A stretch of DNA of 64,000 bases, taken from assembly GCA_002798255.1 (NCBI GenBank), contig NWQQ01000009.1, positions 22,679 to 86,678 on the forward strand, given 5' to 3'. This document shows positions 40,874 to 50,244 of this stretch, in pieces. The stretch's first letter is position 1, and every line of letters begins with the position of its first letter. The notes below the pieces were generated by a model. It did not search any database. It worked only from the letters and a program-made list of their open reading frames with translations, and was not told the DNA's origin. Source of the DNA: Lysobacteraceae bacterium NML95-0200. Lineage in GTDB: Bacteria > Pseudomonadota > Gammaproteobacteria > Xanthomonadales > Xanthomonadaceae. The position numbers were made by a program, and so were the translations under genes.

Positions 40874-41745
40874 GAGCGTGTTATGAACTTTGTGCCAATC
40901 GAATCAAGGGCATGGCATTGGGTAACATGAGAATGGCGAAGACCACAAAGTGCAATCCCCCCAGTACGTCCGGCAATCGTTCGTAATCACGGGACAGGCG
41001 CCTGAAGCGGGCAAGCCAGCCAAAGCTGCGTTCCACTACCCAGCGCCTTGGCAGCAGAACAAACCCCTTTTTCGCTTCGCGCAACTTCACCACCTCCAGG
41101 GCAATGCCGTTTTGCGCCGCCGCATCCCGGGCTTTTTGCCCCGTGTAGCCTTGATCTGCCCAAGCCTTGCGCACGCGCTTTCCCGTTGCCTGTTGCACCG
41201 CCTGGCACAGCGCATCGACATCGCGCTCCTGGGTGTTGGCGGGCGTGACATGCAAGGCCAGCAAATGCCCCAGCGTGTCCACAGCCATGTGTACCTTGGA
41301 GCCTTTGCGGCGCTTGTAGCCGTCATAGTCAGCCCGAGCTCCACTCTCGCAACTGGATTGCAGGGTGCGGCCATCGATGGCTATAGCGCTTGGCTGCCCC
41401 TGCCGACTTTGGGCGACCTGGATGATGGAGCGCAGATCCGAGACGATGGCTTCGAAACAACCTGCATCCAGCCAGCGCCTGCTTTGCTGATACACAGCCT
41501 CCCACGGTGGCAGGTCATTGGGCAGCATGCGCCAGGGGGCGCCTGCACGTACCAACCAGCGCAGCGCATTGAACACTTCACGCAGATCGTGCTGACGCTG
41601 CGGCGCATCTTGAGCCATCAAGATGAGGTAGGGGGCGACAAAGCTCCATTCTTCGTCGCTGACATCACTGGGGTAAGGTTTACGAGACATGCTGATACTG
41701 TATCCAAGATCAACACAACCTCTCGGAAAAGTGCATAACACGCTC
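40874..41745. mobile_element. IS5-family insertion sequence, intact, with TA target duplication
   Basis: An 872-bp element. The ends GAGCGTGTTATG (40874) and its complement at 41745 are inverted repeats, and TA flanks both sides (40872-40873 and 41746-41747), matching a 2-bp target duplication. It carries one complete transposase on the minus strand and splits off the IS481-type remnant on its left. Its right end lies 94 bp before the hvfA start. Confidence 0.88.
40881..41690 (-). CDS. IS5-family transposase
   Basis: 269 residues from the ATG at 41690 (MSRKPYPSDVSDEEW), the usual start for this group. The DUF4096-type N-terminus is followed by the DDE core with AIDGRTLQSS, AWADQGYTGQKA and RWVVERSFGWLARFRR. 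The frame is unbroken, unlike the two-frame transposase at 14.3 kb. An in-frame GTG/ATG extension to 41741 runs into the terminal repeat and is not used. Confidence 0.9.
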   Translation of the reverse strand: MSRKPYPSDVSDEEWSFVAPYLILMAQDAPQRQHDLREVFNALRWLVRAGAPWRMLPNDLPPWEAVYQQSRRWLDAGCFEAIVSDLRSIIQVAQSRQGQPSAIAIDGRTLQSSCESGARADYDGYKRRKGSKVHMAVDTLGHLLALHVTPANTQERDVDALCQAVQQATGKRVRKAWADQGYTGQKARDAAAQNGIALEVVKLREAKKGFVLLPRRWVVERSFGWLARFRRLSRDYERLPDVLGGLHFVVFAILMLPNAMPLIRLAQSS

Positions 41746-41839
41746 TAGACCCCAGTTTAAGTTCTAACATTTTTTCAACCTTTAGTCCGGTAGCAGCCAT
41801 TACCATCGGCACTCCCTTAACCAAAAACCGGAGCTTTCG

Positions 41840-42277
41840 ATGAAAACTCGCAATTCTCTCCCCCTTGGCGTACTGGCCGGTTCTCTGATGCTCTCCGGTA
41901 GCGCCTTTGCTATCACTTCGCTTGAAAGCGGCTATATGCAGGACGGCCAGCAAGCACAGCAAACCCAGCACCAGCAGGGTGAAGGCAAATGCGGTGGTGA
42001 GGGCAAGTGTGGTGGCGGCAAATGCGGCTTTACGCAAATGGACAGCGACAATGACGGCAAAGTCTCGCGTCAGGAATTTGCCGCTGCCCACCAGGGCAAG
42101 GATGAACGTTTTGCCGCACACGACCTGGATGGCGACGGCTTTGTCACCCAGGCTGAAATGGAACAGCACCACGCCCAAAAACGCGAAGCCGCAGCCCAGG
42201 ATGGCGAACAAAAGGCCAGCGAAGGCAAATGCGGTGAAGGCAAGTGTGGCGGTGGCAAATGCGGCGGCAACCGCTGA
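41840..42277 (+). CDS. hvfA: HvfA/bufferin-type RiPP precursor with embedded EF-hand pair
   Basis: 145 residues. A signal peptide ends at about residue 24 (SGSAFA), followed by a GYM motif (31-33) seen in HvfA-type precursors. Two blocks each hold three (E/G)GKCG units: cysteines 51, 57, 62 and 131, 136, 141, with no other cysteine in the protein. Between them two canonical EF-hand loops (Asp68-Glu79 and Asp95-Glu106) have all calcium-ligand positions. EGKCG cysteines of related precursors are converted by a DUF692 oxygenase to thio-heterocycles that bind metal. The next two genes encode that enzyme and its partner. GGAG precedes the ATG. The role in metal binding or copper defence is inferred from the family. 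Confidence 0.8.
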   Translation: MKTRNSLPLGVLAGSLMLSGSAFAITSLESGYMQDGQQAQQTQHQQGEGKCGGEGKCGGGKCGFTQMDSDNDGKVSRQEFAAAHQGKDERFAAHDLDGDGFVTQAEMEQHHAQKREAAAQDGEQKASEGKCGEGKCGGGKCGGNR

Positions 42278-42296
42278 TTCATTCCTGATTTTCAAC

Positions 42297-42325
42297 ACGG
42301 CCCGGGCAATTGCTGCCCGGGCTGT
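42297..42325 (+). terminator. Hairpin between hvfA and hvfB, probable attenuator
   Basis: A 12-bp stem (42297-42308 with 42314-42325) around CCCGGGCA/TGCCCGGG, loop ATTGC, then only TTTC rather than a long T run. It could be a leaky terminator or RNA-stability hairpin that gives more precursor than enzyme mRNA. Confidence 0.6.
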
Positions 42326-42351
42326 TTCAAGCTTGGCTGACACATTTCAAC

Positions 42352-43194
42352 ATGCTTGCCGATTACAGCATTGGGCTTGGCCTCAGGCGCGGGCTATTGG
42401 ACGACATCGAGGCCGCAGCACCAGGCGATTTCGATTTTCTTGAGTGCGCCCCGGAAAACTGGATTCATGTCGGAGGCGCGCTGGGAGCGCGTTTCCAGGC
42501 ACTGGCCGCGCGCTATCCCATCACCCTGCACGGGCTGTCGCTTTCATTGGGAGGCAGTGCTCCGCTGGATGAAACCTTGCTCGGGGATATTGCCGGTTTC
42601 ATGCAGCGATTTGGCATTCAGCATTACAGCGAGCACCTGAGCTACAGCGCCGATGACGGTCATTTGTATGACCTGATGCCGCTGTCGTTTGACAAAGAAA
42701 CCATTGCCCATGTGGCGCACCGCATCGACCAAGTGCAACAGCGCCTGGGGCAGCGTATCGCGGTGGAAAACATCAGCTATTACGCCGCGCCCTGGCAGCA
42801 AATGCCGGAGATTGAGTTCATCCAGGCCGTGCTGGATGCGGCCGATTGCGAGTTGTTGCTTGATGTCAACAATGTTTTCGTCAACGCCATCAATCACGGC
42901 TATGAAGCGCATGATTTTCTCACCGCCCTGCCCGCTTCCCGCATCGCCGGATACCATATCGCCGGGCATTTCGATGAAGCCGACGACCTGAAAATCGATA
43001 CCCATGGCAGCCCGGTCAAGGATGCCGTCTGGCAATTGCTGGCCGATGCCTATGCCCTGCATGGCGTAAAGCCGACCCTGCTGGAGCGCGACTTCAACTA
43101 CCCGCCCTATGCCGAGCTGCAAACGGAACTTGCCCACATCCGGCAGATTCAGGCGCAGCACAAGGCCATGACCATGACGGGTATCGCCGCATGA
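42352..43194 (+). CDS. hvfB: DUF692 multinuclear iron oxygenase, RiPP-modifying (HvfB/BufB)
   Basis: 280 residues of the DUF692 TIM-barrel family that includes MbnB. Putative metal ligands are visible in [39 protein letters not shown] and DTHGSPV. It should oxidise cysteines in the precursor. The ATG at 42352 is preferred because upstream in-frame codons lie in the hairpin. No clear ribosome-binding site precedes it. The stop overlaps hvfC by four bases. Confidence 0.88.
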   Translation: MLADYSIGLGLRRGLLDDIEAAAPGDFDFLECAPENWIHVGGALGARFQALAARYPITLHGLSLSLGGSAPLDETLLGDIAGFMQRFGIQHYSEHLSYSADDGHLYDLMPLSFDKETIAHVAHRIDQVQQRLGQRIAVENISYYAAPWQQMPEIEFIQAVLDAADCELLLDVNNVFVNAINHGYEAHDFLTALPASRIAGYHIAGHFDEADDLKIDTHGSPVKDAVWQLLADAYALHGVKPTLLERDFNYPPYAELQTELAHIRQIQAQHKAMTMTGIAA

Positions 43195-43931
43195 GTACGC
43201 TCAAAGCCCGGCAGTTCGCCTTTGCCGCCCATTTGCGCGATGAAACTGTAGCGCCGCCCCCCGGTATCGAAGCGCGACGCCTGGCGGTGTATCGCGAGCT
43301 GTTTTTCAATACTATCGAAAACCTTTTGGCGAGCAATTTTCCCGTCATCAAAAAGACCCTGGGACAAGAAGCATGGCTGCAAAAGGTGCGCGATTTTCAC
43401 CGCGAATATCGCGCCCAAACGCCACTGTTTACCCGTATTGGCTGCGAGTTCATCGATTTTCTTCAGCAGCAACCGCAAGACCCGGCCGCGCCCTGGCTTG
43501 CCGAACTTGCCCATTACGAGTGGATGGAACTGAAAGCAGAAATCGACAACAGCCCGATACCACCCCACGATACCGAGGGCGACCTGTTGCAAGGCATTCC
43601 GCTGCTTGCGCCCCAGGTCTGGCCGCTGGCTTATCAATGGCCAGTGGAAAAAATCAGCCCCAGCTTCAAGCCCACTGCCACACCGGAATCTCCCAGCTTG
43701 CTGCTGGTATATCGGGATGCCCGAATGCAGGTACGCTTCTCAAGCCTTGCGCCACTGGCCTACCGGCTATTGCAGCTTGTGGCAGAAAACCACGAACAAA
43801 CCGGGCACACACTGCTGCAACAACTCGCCCACGAGGCCGGTCAAGAGCAGGCTTCCGCCTTCTTTGCCCAGGCCATGCAAATGCTGCTCTCACTCAAAAG
43901 CCAGGGCTTGTTACTCGGCACCCGTGCATGA
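43191..43931 (+). CDS. hvfC: DUF2063 partner protein of the DUF692 enzyme (HvfC/BufC)
   Basis: 246 residues. The N-terminal half is the DUF2063 domain ([38 protein letters not shown]), known as a putative DNA-binding fold but acting with DUF692 oxygenases as a substrate-binding partner. The C-terminal half resembles the fused peptide-recognition part of HvfC proteins. The ATGA overlap with hvfB shows coupling. It converges with amiC across 16 bp, and no DoxX gene follows, unlike many related clusters. Confidence 0.85.
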   Translation: MSTLKARQFAFAAHLRDETVAPPPGIEARRLAVYRELFFNTIENLLASNFPVIKKTLGQEAWLQKVRDFHREYRAQTPLFTRIGCEFIDFLQQQPQDPAAPWLAELAHYEWMELKAEIDNSPIPPHDTEGDLLQGIPLLAPQVWPLAYQWPVEKISPSFKPTATPESPSLLLVYRDARMQVRFSSLAPLAYRLLQLVAENHEQTGHTLLQQLAHEAGQEQASAFFAQAMQMLLSLKSQGLLLGTRA

Positions 43932-43947
43932 AACCTTGAACAAGTTC

Positions 43948-45441
43948 TTACGGCGAAGCGGCTCCAGCCTCGCCACCGCCACTGTCACGGCGTGCCGCAT
44001 AATGGGTACCCGGTGGCGGCATCCGGGTGAAGTGGGTGTGGATGCCATCCAGTACCGCCCGTGCCAGTTGCCGCTGGAAGCTTGCGCTCTTTAGCCTGGC
44101 TTCCTCCTCCGGGTTGCTGATAAATGCGGTTTCCACCAGCATCGAAGGCACGTCCGGGGAGCGCAACACCACAAAATTAGCGCGCTCAACTTGGTTTTTG
44201 TGGGTCTTGCCAAGCCGCTTCAAGCCCTCCAGCACTTCATTGGCCATCCGCTCCGAGGCGCGCTGGGTGGCGCTTTGCGACAAGTCCAGCAGCACTGAAG
44301 CCAGGGTGCCCTCCTTGCCCTGCAAACGCACGCCGCCCACCAGGTCGGCCGCATTTTCACGGTCGGCCAGCCAGCGTGCCGCCTGTGAGGTCGCGCCACG
44401 GGTGGAAAGCACATAGACCGATGAGCCGCGTGCATTACGGTTTTCCGCCGCATCGGCGTGAATGGAGATGAACACATCGGCATTGGCACGGCGGGCACGC
44501 TGATAGCGTTCAGCCAGCGGAATGAAGAAATCGGCATTGCGAATGAGATGCGCCTTCAGCCCTGGCGTGGCATCCACTTGCCGGGCAAGTTCACGGGCAA
44601 TGGCCAGGGTGATGTCTTTCTCCCGCACTCCGGTCGGACCAATTGCTCCGGGATCCTGTCCGCCATGACCGGCATCAATCGCAACAATCACCGGCCGCAA
44701 GGCCGCACGGCGGCTCATATCCTGTACGCTGCGCACCGGAGCCGGGCTGCTGGTTTGCGGCGGGACGCTGACCGATGCTGCCGGGTTCGTCGCTGGCATG
44801 GGCGTCGCTGCCACAGGTGCCTGTGGCTGGGTAGCTGCCGGGCTTGCTTGCGTCACCGGCTGGGGGTTTGACGCCGTTTGCGTACTTGCTGGCGGTGACG
44901 AAATCGCTTGCGGGGGCGCCGCCGGGAGACTGCCCGGCAAGCTGGAATCTGCCGCTACCGATACCGCTTCGGCAGGGGCGGCAGGCTGTGCCACTGCCGT
45001 GCCTGTAGCTGCCCCGGTTTGTGTCGCCGCTGCAATCGCGGCAATACCATCGCCATCCCCCGGCCATTCGAAAATCAAAACCGCCTTGCCATCGCGCCAT
45101 TCCATGTTCGGGCCGATAGCCACCACGGGCGCGCCCAAATCAAACACGATTCTGGTCGTGCCTGCCACTGGCTGGCCACTGCGCACCGATTTGATGATGC
45201 CTTTGGCTGCGGGCAATTTGACGTTAGTGGCAAGCCCGGTCTGGCTCATGTCCAGTACCAGCCTTTCCGGCGCCGATAACCGCAAGACGCGATATTCCAC
45301 CCGGCTCTCCAGGGTGATTTCCGCCCGGGTACCACTGGGCGTTTCATGCAGGGCAATGCCCCTGACTTCACGCGCCTCGGCCAAATTCCAGACAAGCGCA
45401 AGCAGGAGCGCAAGCCCCAGCAAAATTTGTTCGATTCTCAT
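43948..45441 (-). CDS. amiC: N-acetylmuramoyl-L-alanine amidase (AmiC-type)
   Basis: 497 residues from the ATG at 45441. The protein has a membrane-targeting N-terminus (ILLGLALLLALVWNLAEA), an AMIN domain (from REVRGIALHET), an Ala/Pro/Thr-rich linker of about 100 residues, and an Amidase_3 domain with VAIDAGHGGQDPGA, the second zinc ligand in ISIHADA and the glutamate of MLVETAFISNP. It splits murein at the septum. Starts at 45456 or 45468 are also possible. mutL, a frequent neighbour in this group, is not present downstream. Confidence 0.92.
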   Translation of the reverse strand: MRIEQILLGLALLLALVWNLAEAREVRGIALHETPSGTRAEITLESRVEYRVLRLSAPERLVLDMSQTGLATNVKLPAAKGIIKSVRSGQPVAGTTRIVFDLGAPVVAIGPNMEWRDGKAVLIFEWPGDGDGIAAIAAATQTGAATGTAVAQPAAPAEAVSVAADSSLPGSLPAAPPQAISSPPASTQTASNPQPVTQASPAATQPQAPVAATPMPATNPAASVSVPPQTSSPAPVRSVQDMSRRAALRPVIVAIDAGHGGQDPGAIGPTGVREKDITLAIARELARQVDATPGLKAHLIRNADFFIPLAERYQRARRANADVFISIHADAAENRNARGSSVYVLSTRGATSQAARWLADRENAADLVGGVRLQGKEGTLASVLLDLSQSATQRASERMANEVLEGLKRLGKTHKNQVERANFVVLRSPDVPSMLVETAFISNPEEEARLKSASFQRQLARAVLDGIHTHFTRMPPPGTHYAARRDSGGGEAGAASP

Positions 45442-45574
45442 TCCTTTGACACGCATGTGTGAATTCAAACATTGCTGCCATAAAGGTTCAATGTTTTCTT
45501 TATCCAGCGCGAAACTTGGTTAACTGCTTCTCAGCTTCACACGCAGATATGGCTATTCATGCCTGCGCGCAAAA

Positions 45575-45603
45575 CAAAGGCGCAGCTTGATGCTGCGCCT
45601 TTG
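45575..45603 (-). terminator. Terminator of the autotransporter
   Basis: A perfect 12-bp stem (45575-45586 with 45592-45603, CAAAGGCGCAGC and complement) and TTGAT loop. On the minus strand TTTT follows. It lies 21 bp beyond the autotransporter stop and before amiC. Confidence 0.85.
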
Positions 45604-45624
45604 CCAAGGTTTGCCGTGGAGTTA

Positions 45625-48600
45625 TCAGAAACGGCGGCGGTATTGCAGGCTGGCGGTATCGGCATCCCCCAGCGGGCTGTTGCGGCGGCTGTAGTCCAGT
45701 CGCAGCAGATGCTTGCGCCAAGCAGCATTCAGCCCCAGGCCAAACAGGCTGCTGCGTGCTGCCAGACCCACGCCATACATGGCCTGCCAGTCTTCCATGC
45801 CGACGAAGCTGGCCTGGAAGATTTCACCCTGGCCGTGCAAGCGTTGCTGCCACTCGCCGCGGGCATCCACGCCCAGGCGCAGGCCATTATCGAACAGCCA
45901 GTTGCGCTCCGCACGCAGCCCCGCATAGGCCTGGGTACGACGGCTATCCCAGTCCAGCGCCCGCAACCCCAAACCGCTGAGGCTGGTTTCGTGGAACCCC
46001 CGGTTGGTCAAATCCACATACTGGATGCCGGCATATGGGGTGAGCCTAGTATCGGCAATATCAAAGCGGCGTCCGGCCTCGGCATTCAGGCTGAAATAGT
46101 GCCCAGACAGGCGGCTGTTGGCACCCTCCAACTGTGTCCCCAGCAACAAGTGACGCTGCATTTCACGGTCAAACTGGCCAAAGCCCAGCCGCCCTTGCGC
46201 ATACCAGCCATCGCGCAGCCAACCGGCATAAAGCTGGCCTTCATTCTGGCGGCCGCGCACCTGGTCGCCCAGTACCGGCAGCCAGCTTTGCTGCTGCTGG
46301 CGACTCAGCATCAGCCCGGCTACGGCGTTCTGGCCGATGCGCACGTCATGACCAATCATCTCGCCATTGCTGCTATAGCCCACGCCATCCATGCCTGCTT
46401 GCGCCAGGCTGCCATTGCGGCTCAAGTCGCTATACCAGGAACCGGCTTCAATCGCACCCGAGCGCAGCGCATCAAAGCGACCCGATGCCGCACGGCGGGT
46501 AGCATCAATGCTGTCATAGGTCAGCGCCGAAGAGGCGCCATGCAACTGCCCGGACAGGCTGCGCAACGACAGGTTCACGCCTTCAATGCCCTGGGCACGC
46601 TGGAAAGCGCCCAGACCATTGGCGAGCGCCACACTGGCCGGGCCGCCCAGCGGATTCTTGGTTTGCGCATCAATGCGCTGCATGATCGCTTCCACCCGCT
46701 TGGCAGTTTCCAATGCCGCGCCGCTAAATTGCCACGCCTGTGCAGCTTGATGAACATCAATACGGTCAGTCAACAGATAAACGTTGAGGTGGTCATAATC
46801 CAGGCGTGCATTGAACAACACCAATTTCGGATTCCAGCTAAGCTCGGTAAAGTGCCCGTTTACACCTTGCTTGGTGTAAATCAGCAATTCCCTTTCCGTG
46901 CCGGTTTTCGGGATATAGCCCTCACGTACCCCAGCAATATGCAGATGCGATTCCACAGCGCGGGTACGATTGTTCAGGTTGAGCTGCCCATCCACGCCCA
47001 GCGGATGCCCCAGCCACAGCGCCAGCACGGCAGCAGAGTCAGCACCCGCAGGATTGTGTTTGGATTCGCCATTATTGAGATTTCCGGTAATTTCCATCGG
47101 CTCATCCGAGCCCTTGGGGCCACCAGCTATCAGTACCCCCTGATTTACCACATTGCCACCAAAACCCTTGTGACCCCAAAGCACACCAGAAGGACCAATA
47201 TTGACATTGGAGTAGTCCAGTCCCTTCTTGACAAGAAGCGTGCTCACGCAAGCCGGATCACCGGCAGTACACTGCGCATACAAATGCCCCTGCCTGAAAG
47301 AATTGATTTCAAAATCGGCAATCAGGTTGACATGAGTATCACCTTTGTACTCACTGCGCTCGGTCAAGCTCAAAACACCCTGACCCAGCTTGTAGAGGCC
47401 ACCATCACCCGAAATACGGTTGCCCCAGGTTGAACTCATCCCGCTAGCAGCGTGCGCAAGATTGGGCAGCTCAACCTTGACATCGCCCCAGTCAAAACGC
47501 GCCGGCCCCTTGACCGCCTTGGCGACATTCAAAAGGCCATAGCCAAAGATACTATCTGGCCCCTCTTCGCCGATATCCGTCGCCGTACCCAGGATAGTCT
47601 GGCGCACCAGGTCATTATTGAAGTAAGGGAAAGCCCCCCATACCAAGGCCGCAGCACCGGAAACCAAGGGTGCGGCATAGGAGGTTCCGCCCCCCCATTG
47701 GACTTCCGTGCCCTTGGGGTCGATATAGGTCACATTACCCGGCGCGGTCAGGCAGTAATTCATTGCCACACCACAGGCCTGGGAATAGCTCGTCAATGTG
47801 GGGGTAGCTTCGGTCGGATTCAGCGCCGCCACCGTCAGCCAGCCGCGCTGCAAGAAAGCTGCAGCATCGGATTTGCTTGGCAGCGCCGCATTATCGGAAG
47901 GATTCCCCCGGTAACGGGCGTCATCGCCATTATTGCCGTTGGCAAACACCACCAGGCCATCACGGTTGAGGATAAAGTCGCTATAGGCGTTGACGAACTC
48001 AGAAGTTACTGCGTCATTGTTCCAGTACAGCCCGCCCCAGGAGTTGTTGATGATGCGCGCCCCGGCATCGGCCAGCTCCAGATTGATTCCGCGGAAAAAC
48101 GCACCATAACCTTGCCCAGGACGCACTTCATTGCCCTGCCCGCTGCCATCGTCATCGGGTTTTTTATCGGCAATGATGCGCGAGGAAACGATATTGGCAT
48201 TCTGCGCCACACCGCCTGGCCACTGGCCATAGGCACTGCCTGCCGCCAGCGATGCCACGATGGTGCCATGACCAACCTTGTCATCAACAGTCAAATCGTT
48301 TTTGCTGCCGTCCACATGAGTGAAACTCTGGGTTACCCGCCCATTGAGCGTGGGGTGGTCACGACGTACGCCACTGTCAACAATACCAATGGTGACCCCC
48401 GTGCCCCGATAACCTGCGGCGATCGCTTGGTCTGCCCCGGTCAGCTTCAGATGCGCATCTATTGCAGGTTGCGCATTGATAGGTCCCGGTTGCGTAGTCG
48501 GTGTCGTAGTCGGCGCCGGTGTAGGGACTGGTGTCGGCGTCGTACCACCACCGCCACCACCACCGCCTCCACCAATTTGCAATGGCGGTGCGCTTGAGCT

Positions 48601-48690
48601 ACCACCACCACTACCACATGCGCTAAGCCCCAAGGCAAGCACGGAGACAATTGCCCAAGCCAGCTGGTTACGGTTGTAGTTACTTGCCAT
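45625..48690 (-). CDS. Subtilisin-like autotransporter with lipoprotein signal
   Basis: 1021 residues from the ATG at 48690. The signal region ends in LALGLSACGS, a lipobox with cysteine at about residue 24. A Gly-rich and Thr/Pro-rich linker (residues about 25-70) leads to an S8 peptidase domain with the triad in GIVDSGVRRDHP, DDKVGHGTIVAS and GGTSYAAPLVSG. The C-terminal about 280 residues form an autotransporter barrel ending in aromatic Phe. It should be anchored at the outer membrane and cleave surface proteins, as in the SphB1/NalP group. The start is upstream-extendable to 48804, but only the 48690 ATG gives a proper signal peptide. Confidence 0.9.
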   Translation of the reverse strand: MASNYNRNQLAWAIVSVLALGLSACGSGGGSSSAPPLQIGGGGGGGGGGTTPTPVPTPAPTTTPTTQPGPINAQPAIDAHLKLTGADQAIAAGYRGTGVTIGIVDSGVRRDHPTLNGRVTQSFTHVDGSKNDLTVDDKVGHGTIVASLAAGSAYGQWPGGVAQNANIVSSRIIADKKPDDDGSGQGNEVRPGQGYGAFFRGINLELADAGARIINNSWGGLYWNNDAVTSEFVNAYSDFILNRDGLVVFANGNNGDDARYRGNPSDNAALPSKSDAAAFLQRGWLTVAALNPTEATPTLTSYSQACGVAMNYCLTAPGNVTYIDPKGTEVQWGGGTSYAAPLVSGAAALVWGAFPYFNNDLVRQTILGTATDIGEEGPDSIFGYGLLNVAKAVKGPARFDWGDVKVELPNLAHAASGMSSTWGNRISGDGGLYKLGQGVLSLTERSEYKGDTHVNLIADFEINSFRQGHLYAQCTAGDPACVSTLLVKKGLDYSNVNIGPSGVLWGHKGFGGNVVNQGVLIAGGPKGSDEPMEITGNLNNGESKHNPAGADSAAVLALWLGHPLGVDGQLNLNNRTRAVESHLHIAGVREGYIPKTGTERELLIYTKQGVNGHFTELSWNPKLVLFNARLDYDHLNVYLLTDRIDVHQAAQAWQFSGAALETAKRVEAIMQRIDAQTKNPLGGPASVALANGLGAFQRAQGIEGVNLSLRSLSGQLHGASSALTYDSIDATRRAASGRFDALRSGAIEAGSWYSDLSRNGSLAQAGMDGVGYSSNGEMIGHDVRIGQNAVAGLMLSRQQQQSWLPVLGDQVRGRQNEGQLYAGWLRDGWYAQGRLGFGQFDREMQRHLLLGTQLEGANSRLSGHYFSLNAEAGRRFDIADTRLTPYAGIQYVDLTNRGFHETSLSGLGLRALDWDSRRTQAYAGLRAERNWLFDNGLRLGVDARGEWQQRLHGQGEIFQASFVGMEDWQAMYGVGLAARSSLFGLGLNAAWRKHLLRLDYSRRNSPLGDADTASLQYRRRF

Positions 48691-48873
48691 GGTTTTCCCC
48701 AAGATTTGAGTCCGTAAAGGTAGACGGCAGACTGCCCGCCGCAATTGATGGAACTTTTTAACTCTTTTCTGACGCAAACACAATGGCAAACCTGGCAGTG
48801 CCACTATTTCAAGGTCGCCAAGCGGCCGTTAACCGGCGATAATCAGGGCTTATCCCACTCTAACGGAGTCTCC

Positions 48874-50049
48874 ATGTCCGATATTGTCATCACCGCCGCC
48901 AAGCGCACTGCCATCGGTTCCATGCTCGGCCAGTTCACCGGCGTGCCTACGCCGACCCTTGGCGCTGCGGCCATTGCTGCTGCTTTGACAGAAGCCGGCC
49001 TCAAGGGCGACCAGGTGGATGAGGTCATCATGGGCTGTGTGCTGCCCGCAGGTTTGGGTCAAGCCCCGGCCCGCCAGGCGATGCGCGCGGCCGGGATTGA
49101 TGATGCTGCCGGTGCGACCACCATCAACAAGGTATGCGGCTCGGGCATGAAGGCGGTGATGCTGGCGTATGACCTGATCAAAGCCGGCTCGGCCAGCACC
49201 GTGGTCGCTGGTGGCATGGAGTCAATGACCAATGCACCGCATCTTTTGAATGGCTCGCGCACTGGCATCCGTTATGGCAATGCCCCCTTCATCGACCATA
49301 TGGCGTTTGACGGCCTGACCAACCCCGATGATGGCCAGGCGATGGGGATATTCGGTGACAGGACTTGCTCCAAATACGGTTATGACCGCGAAAAGTTGGA
49401 TGCCTATGCCACCGAATCGGTTGTGCGCGCACAGAAAGCCCAGGCAGAAGGTACGTTCAAGGCAGAAATCGCCCCGGTCACGGTCAAGACCCGCAAGGGC
49501 GAGGTGGTCATCGACACGGATGAAGAGCCCGGCAAAATTGATACGGCCAAAATCCCCGGCCTGCGCGCCGCCTTTGGCAAGGAAGGCGTGCTGACCGCCG
49601 CCTCGTCCTCGAAGATTTCCGATGGCGCTGCGGCGCTTGTGGTGATGTCGGCAGAGGCTGCCCAGGCCGCAGGCGCCAAGCCGCTGGCGCGAATTGTTGC
49701 CCATGCCACCCATTCGCAAGCCCCGGAATGGTTCACCACCGCCCCGGTGACCGCCATCAAGAAGGTGCTGGAAAAAGCCGGCTGGAAAATCGCCGATATC
49801 GACTTGTTTGAAATCAACGAAGCCTTTGCTTGCGTGGCCATGGCGCCCATCAGCGACCTTGGCATTTCTCATGACAAACTCAATGTCAACGGCGGCGCAC
49901 TGGCCTTGGGTCACCCGATTGGCGCTTCCGGCGCGCGCTTGATCGTCACTTTGATTCATGCACTCAAAGCGCGCGGTGGCAAGCGCGGCGTGGCCGCCCT
50001 GTGTATCGGCGGTGGCGAAGCTACAGCGCTGGCGATTGAGCTGCTATAA
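48874..50049 (+). CDS. Acetyl-CoA C-acetyltransferase (thiolase II)
   Basis: 391 residues. The acyl-accepting cysteine lies in NKVCGSGMKAVML, the histidine in GGALALGHPIGASGAR and the second cysteine in LCIGGGEATA. It condenses two acetyl-CoA or cleaves acetoacetyl-CoA, so it may serve PHB or fatty-acid routes. CGGAG lies before the ATG at 48874. It is transcribed divergently from the autotransporter across a 183-bp gap. Confidence 0.92.
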   Translation: MSDIVITAAKRTAIGSMLGQFTGVPTPTLGAAAIAAALTEAGLKGDQVDEVIMGCVLPAGLGQAPARQAMRAAGIDDAAGATTINKVCGSGMKAVMLAYDLIKAGSASTVVAGGMESMTNAPHLLNGSRTGIRYGNAPFIDHMAFDGLTNPDDGQAMGIFGDRTCSKYGYDREKLDAYATESVVRAQKAQAEGTFKAEIAPVTVKTRKGEVVIDTDEEPGKIDTAKIPGLRAAFGKEGVLTAASSSKISDGAAALVVMSAEAAQAAGAKPLARIVAHATHSQAPEWFTTAPVTAIKKVLEKAGWKIADIDLFEINEAFACVAMAPISDLGISHDKLNVNGGALALGHPIGASGARLIVTLIHALKARGGKRGVAALCIGGGEATALAIELL

Positions 50050-50060
50050 GGGCATGTGCA

Positions 50061-50088
50061 AAGGCAAGGCAGCCCGCTGTCTTGCCTT
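50061..50088 (+). terminator. Terminator of the thiolase gene
   Basis: A 12-bp stem with one G-T pair (50061-50072 AAGGCAAGGCAG with 50077-50088 CTGTCTTGCCTT). There is no strong T run, so efficiency is uncertain. Confidence 0.6.
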
Positions 50089-50244
50089 CACAATGGCTTG
50101 ACTGTGCAAAACCAGCTGTAAACAGGCGCAACGGAAAACAAAAAAAAACCGGCCACGCCTATTGACATCATTCATCATTTTGTCATGATTGCGACAACGC
50201 GCAGTCATATGCGTGTTGCCCTATCACTTAATGAGGACATCAAA

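Noticed and set aside
45559..47433. 624-codon frame opposite the autotransporter barrel
   Set aside because: Antisense to a clear domain; no start signal.
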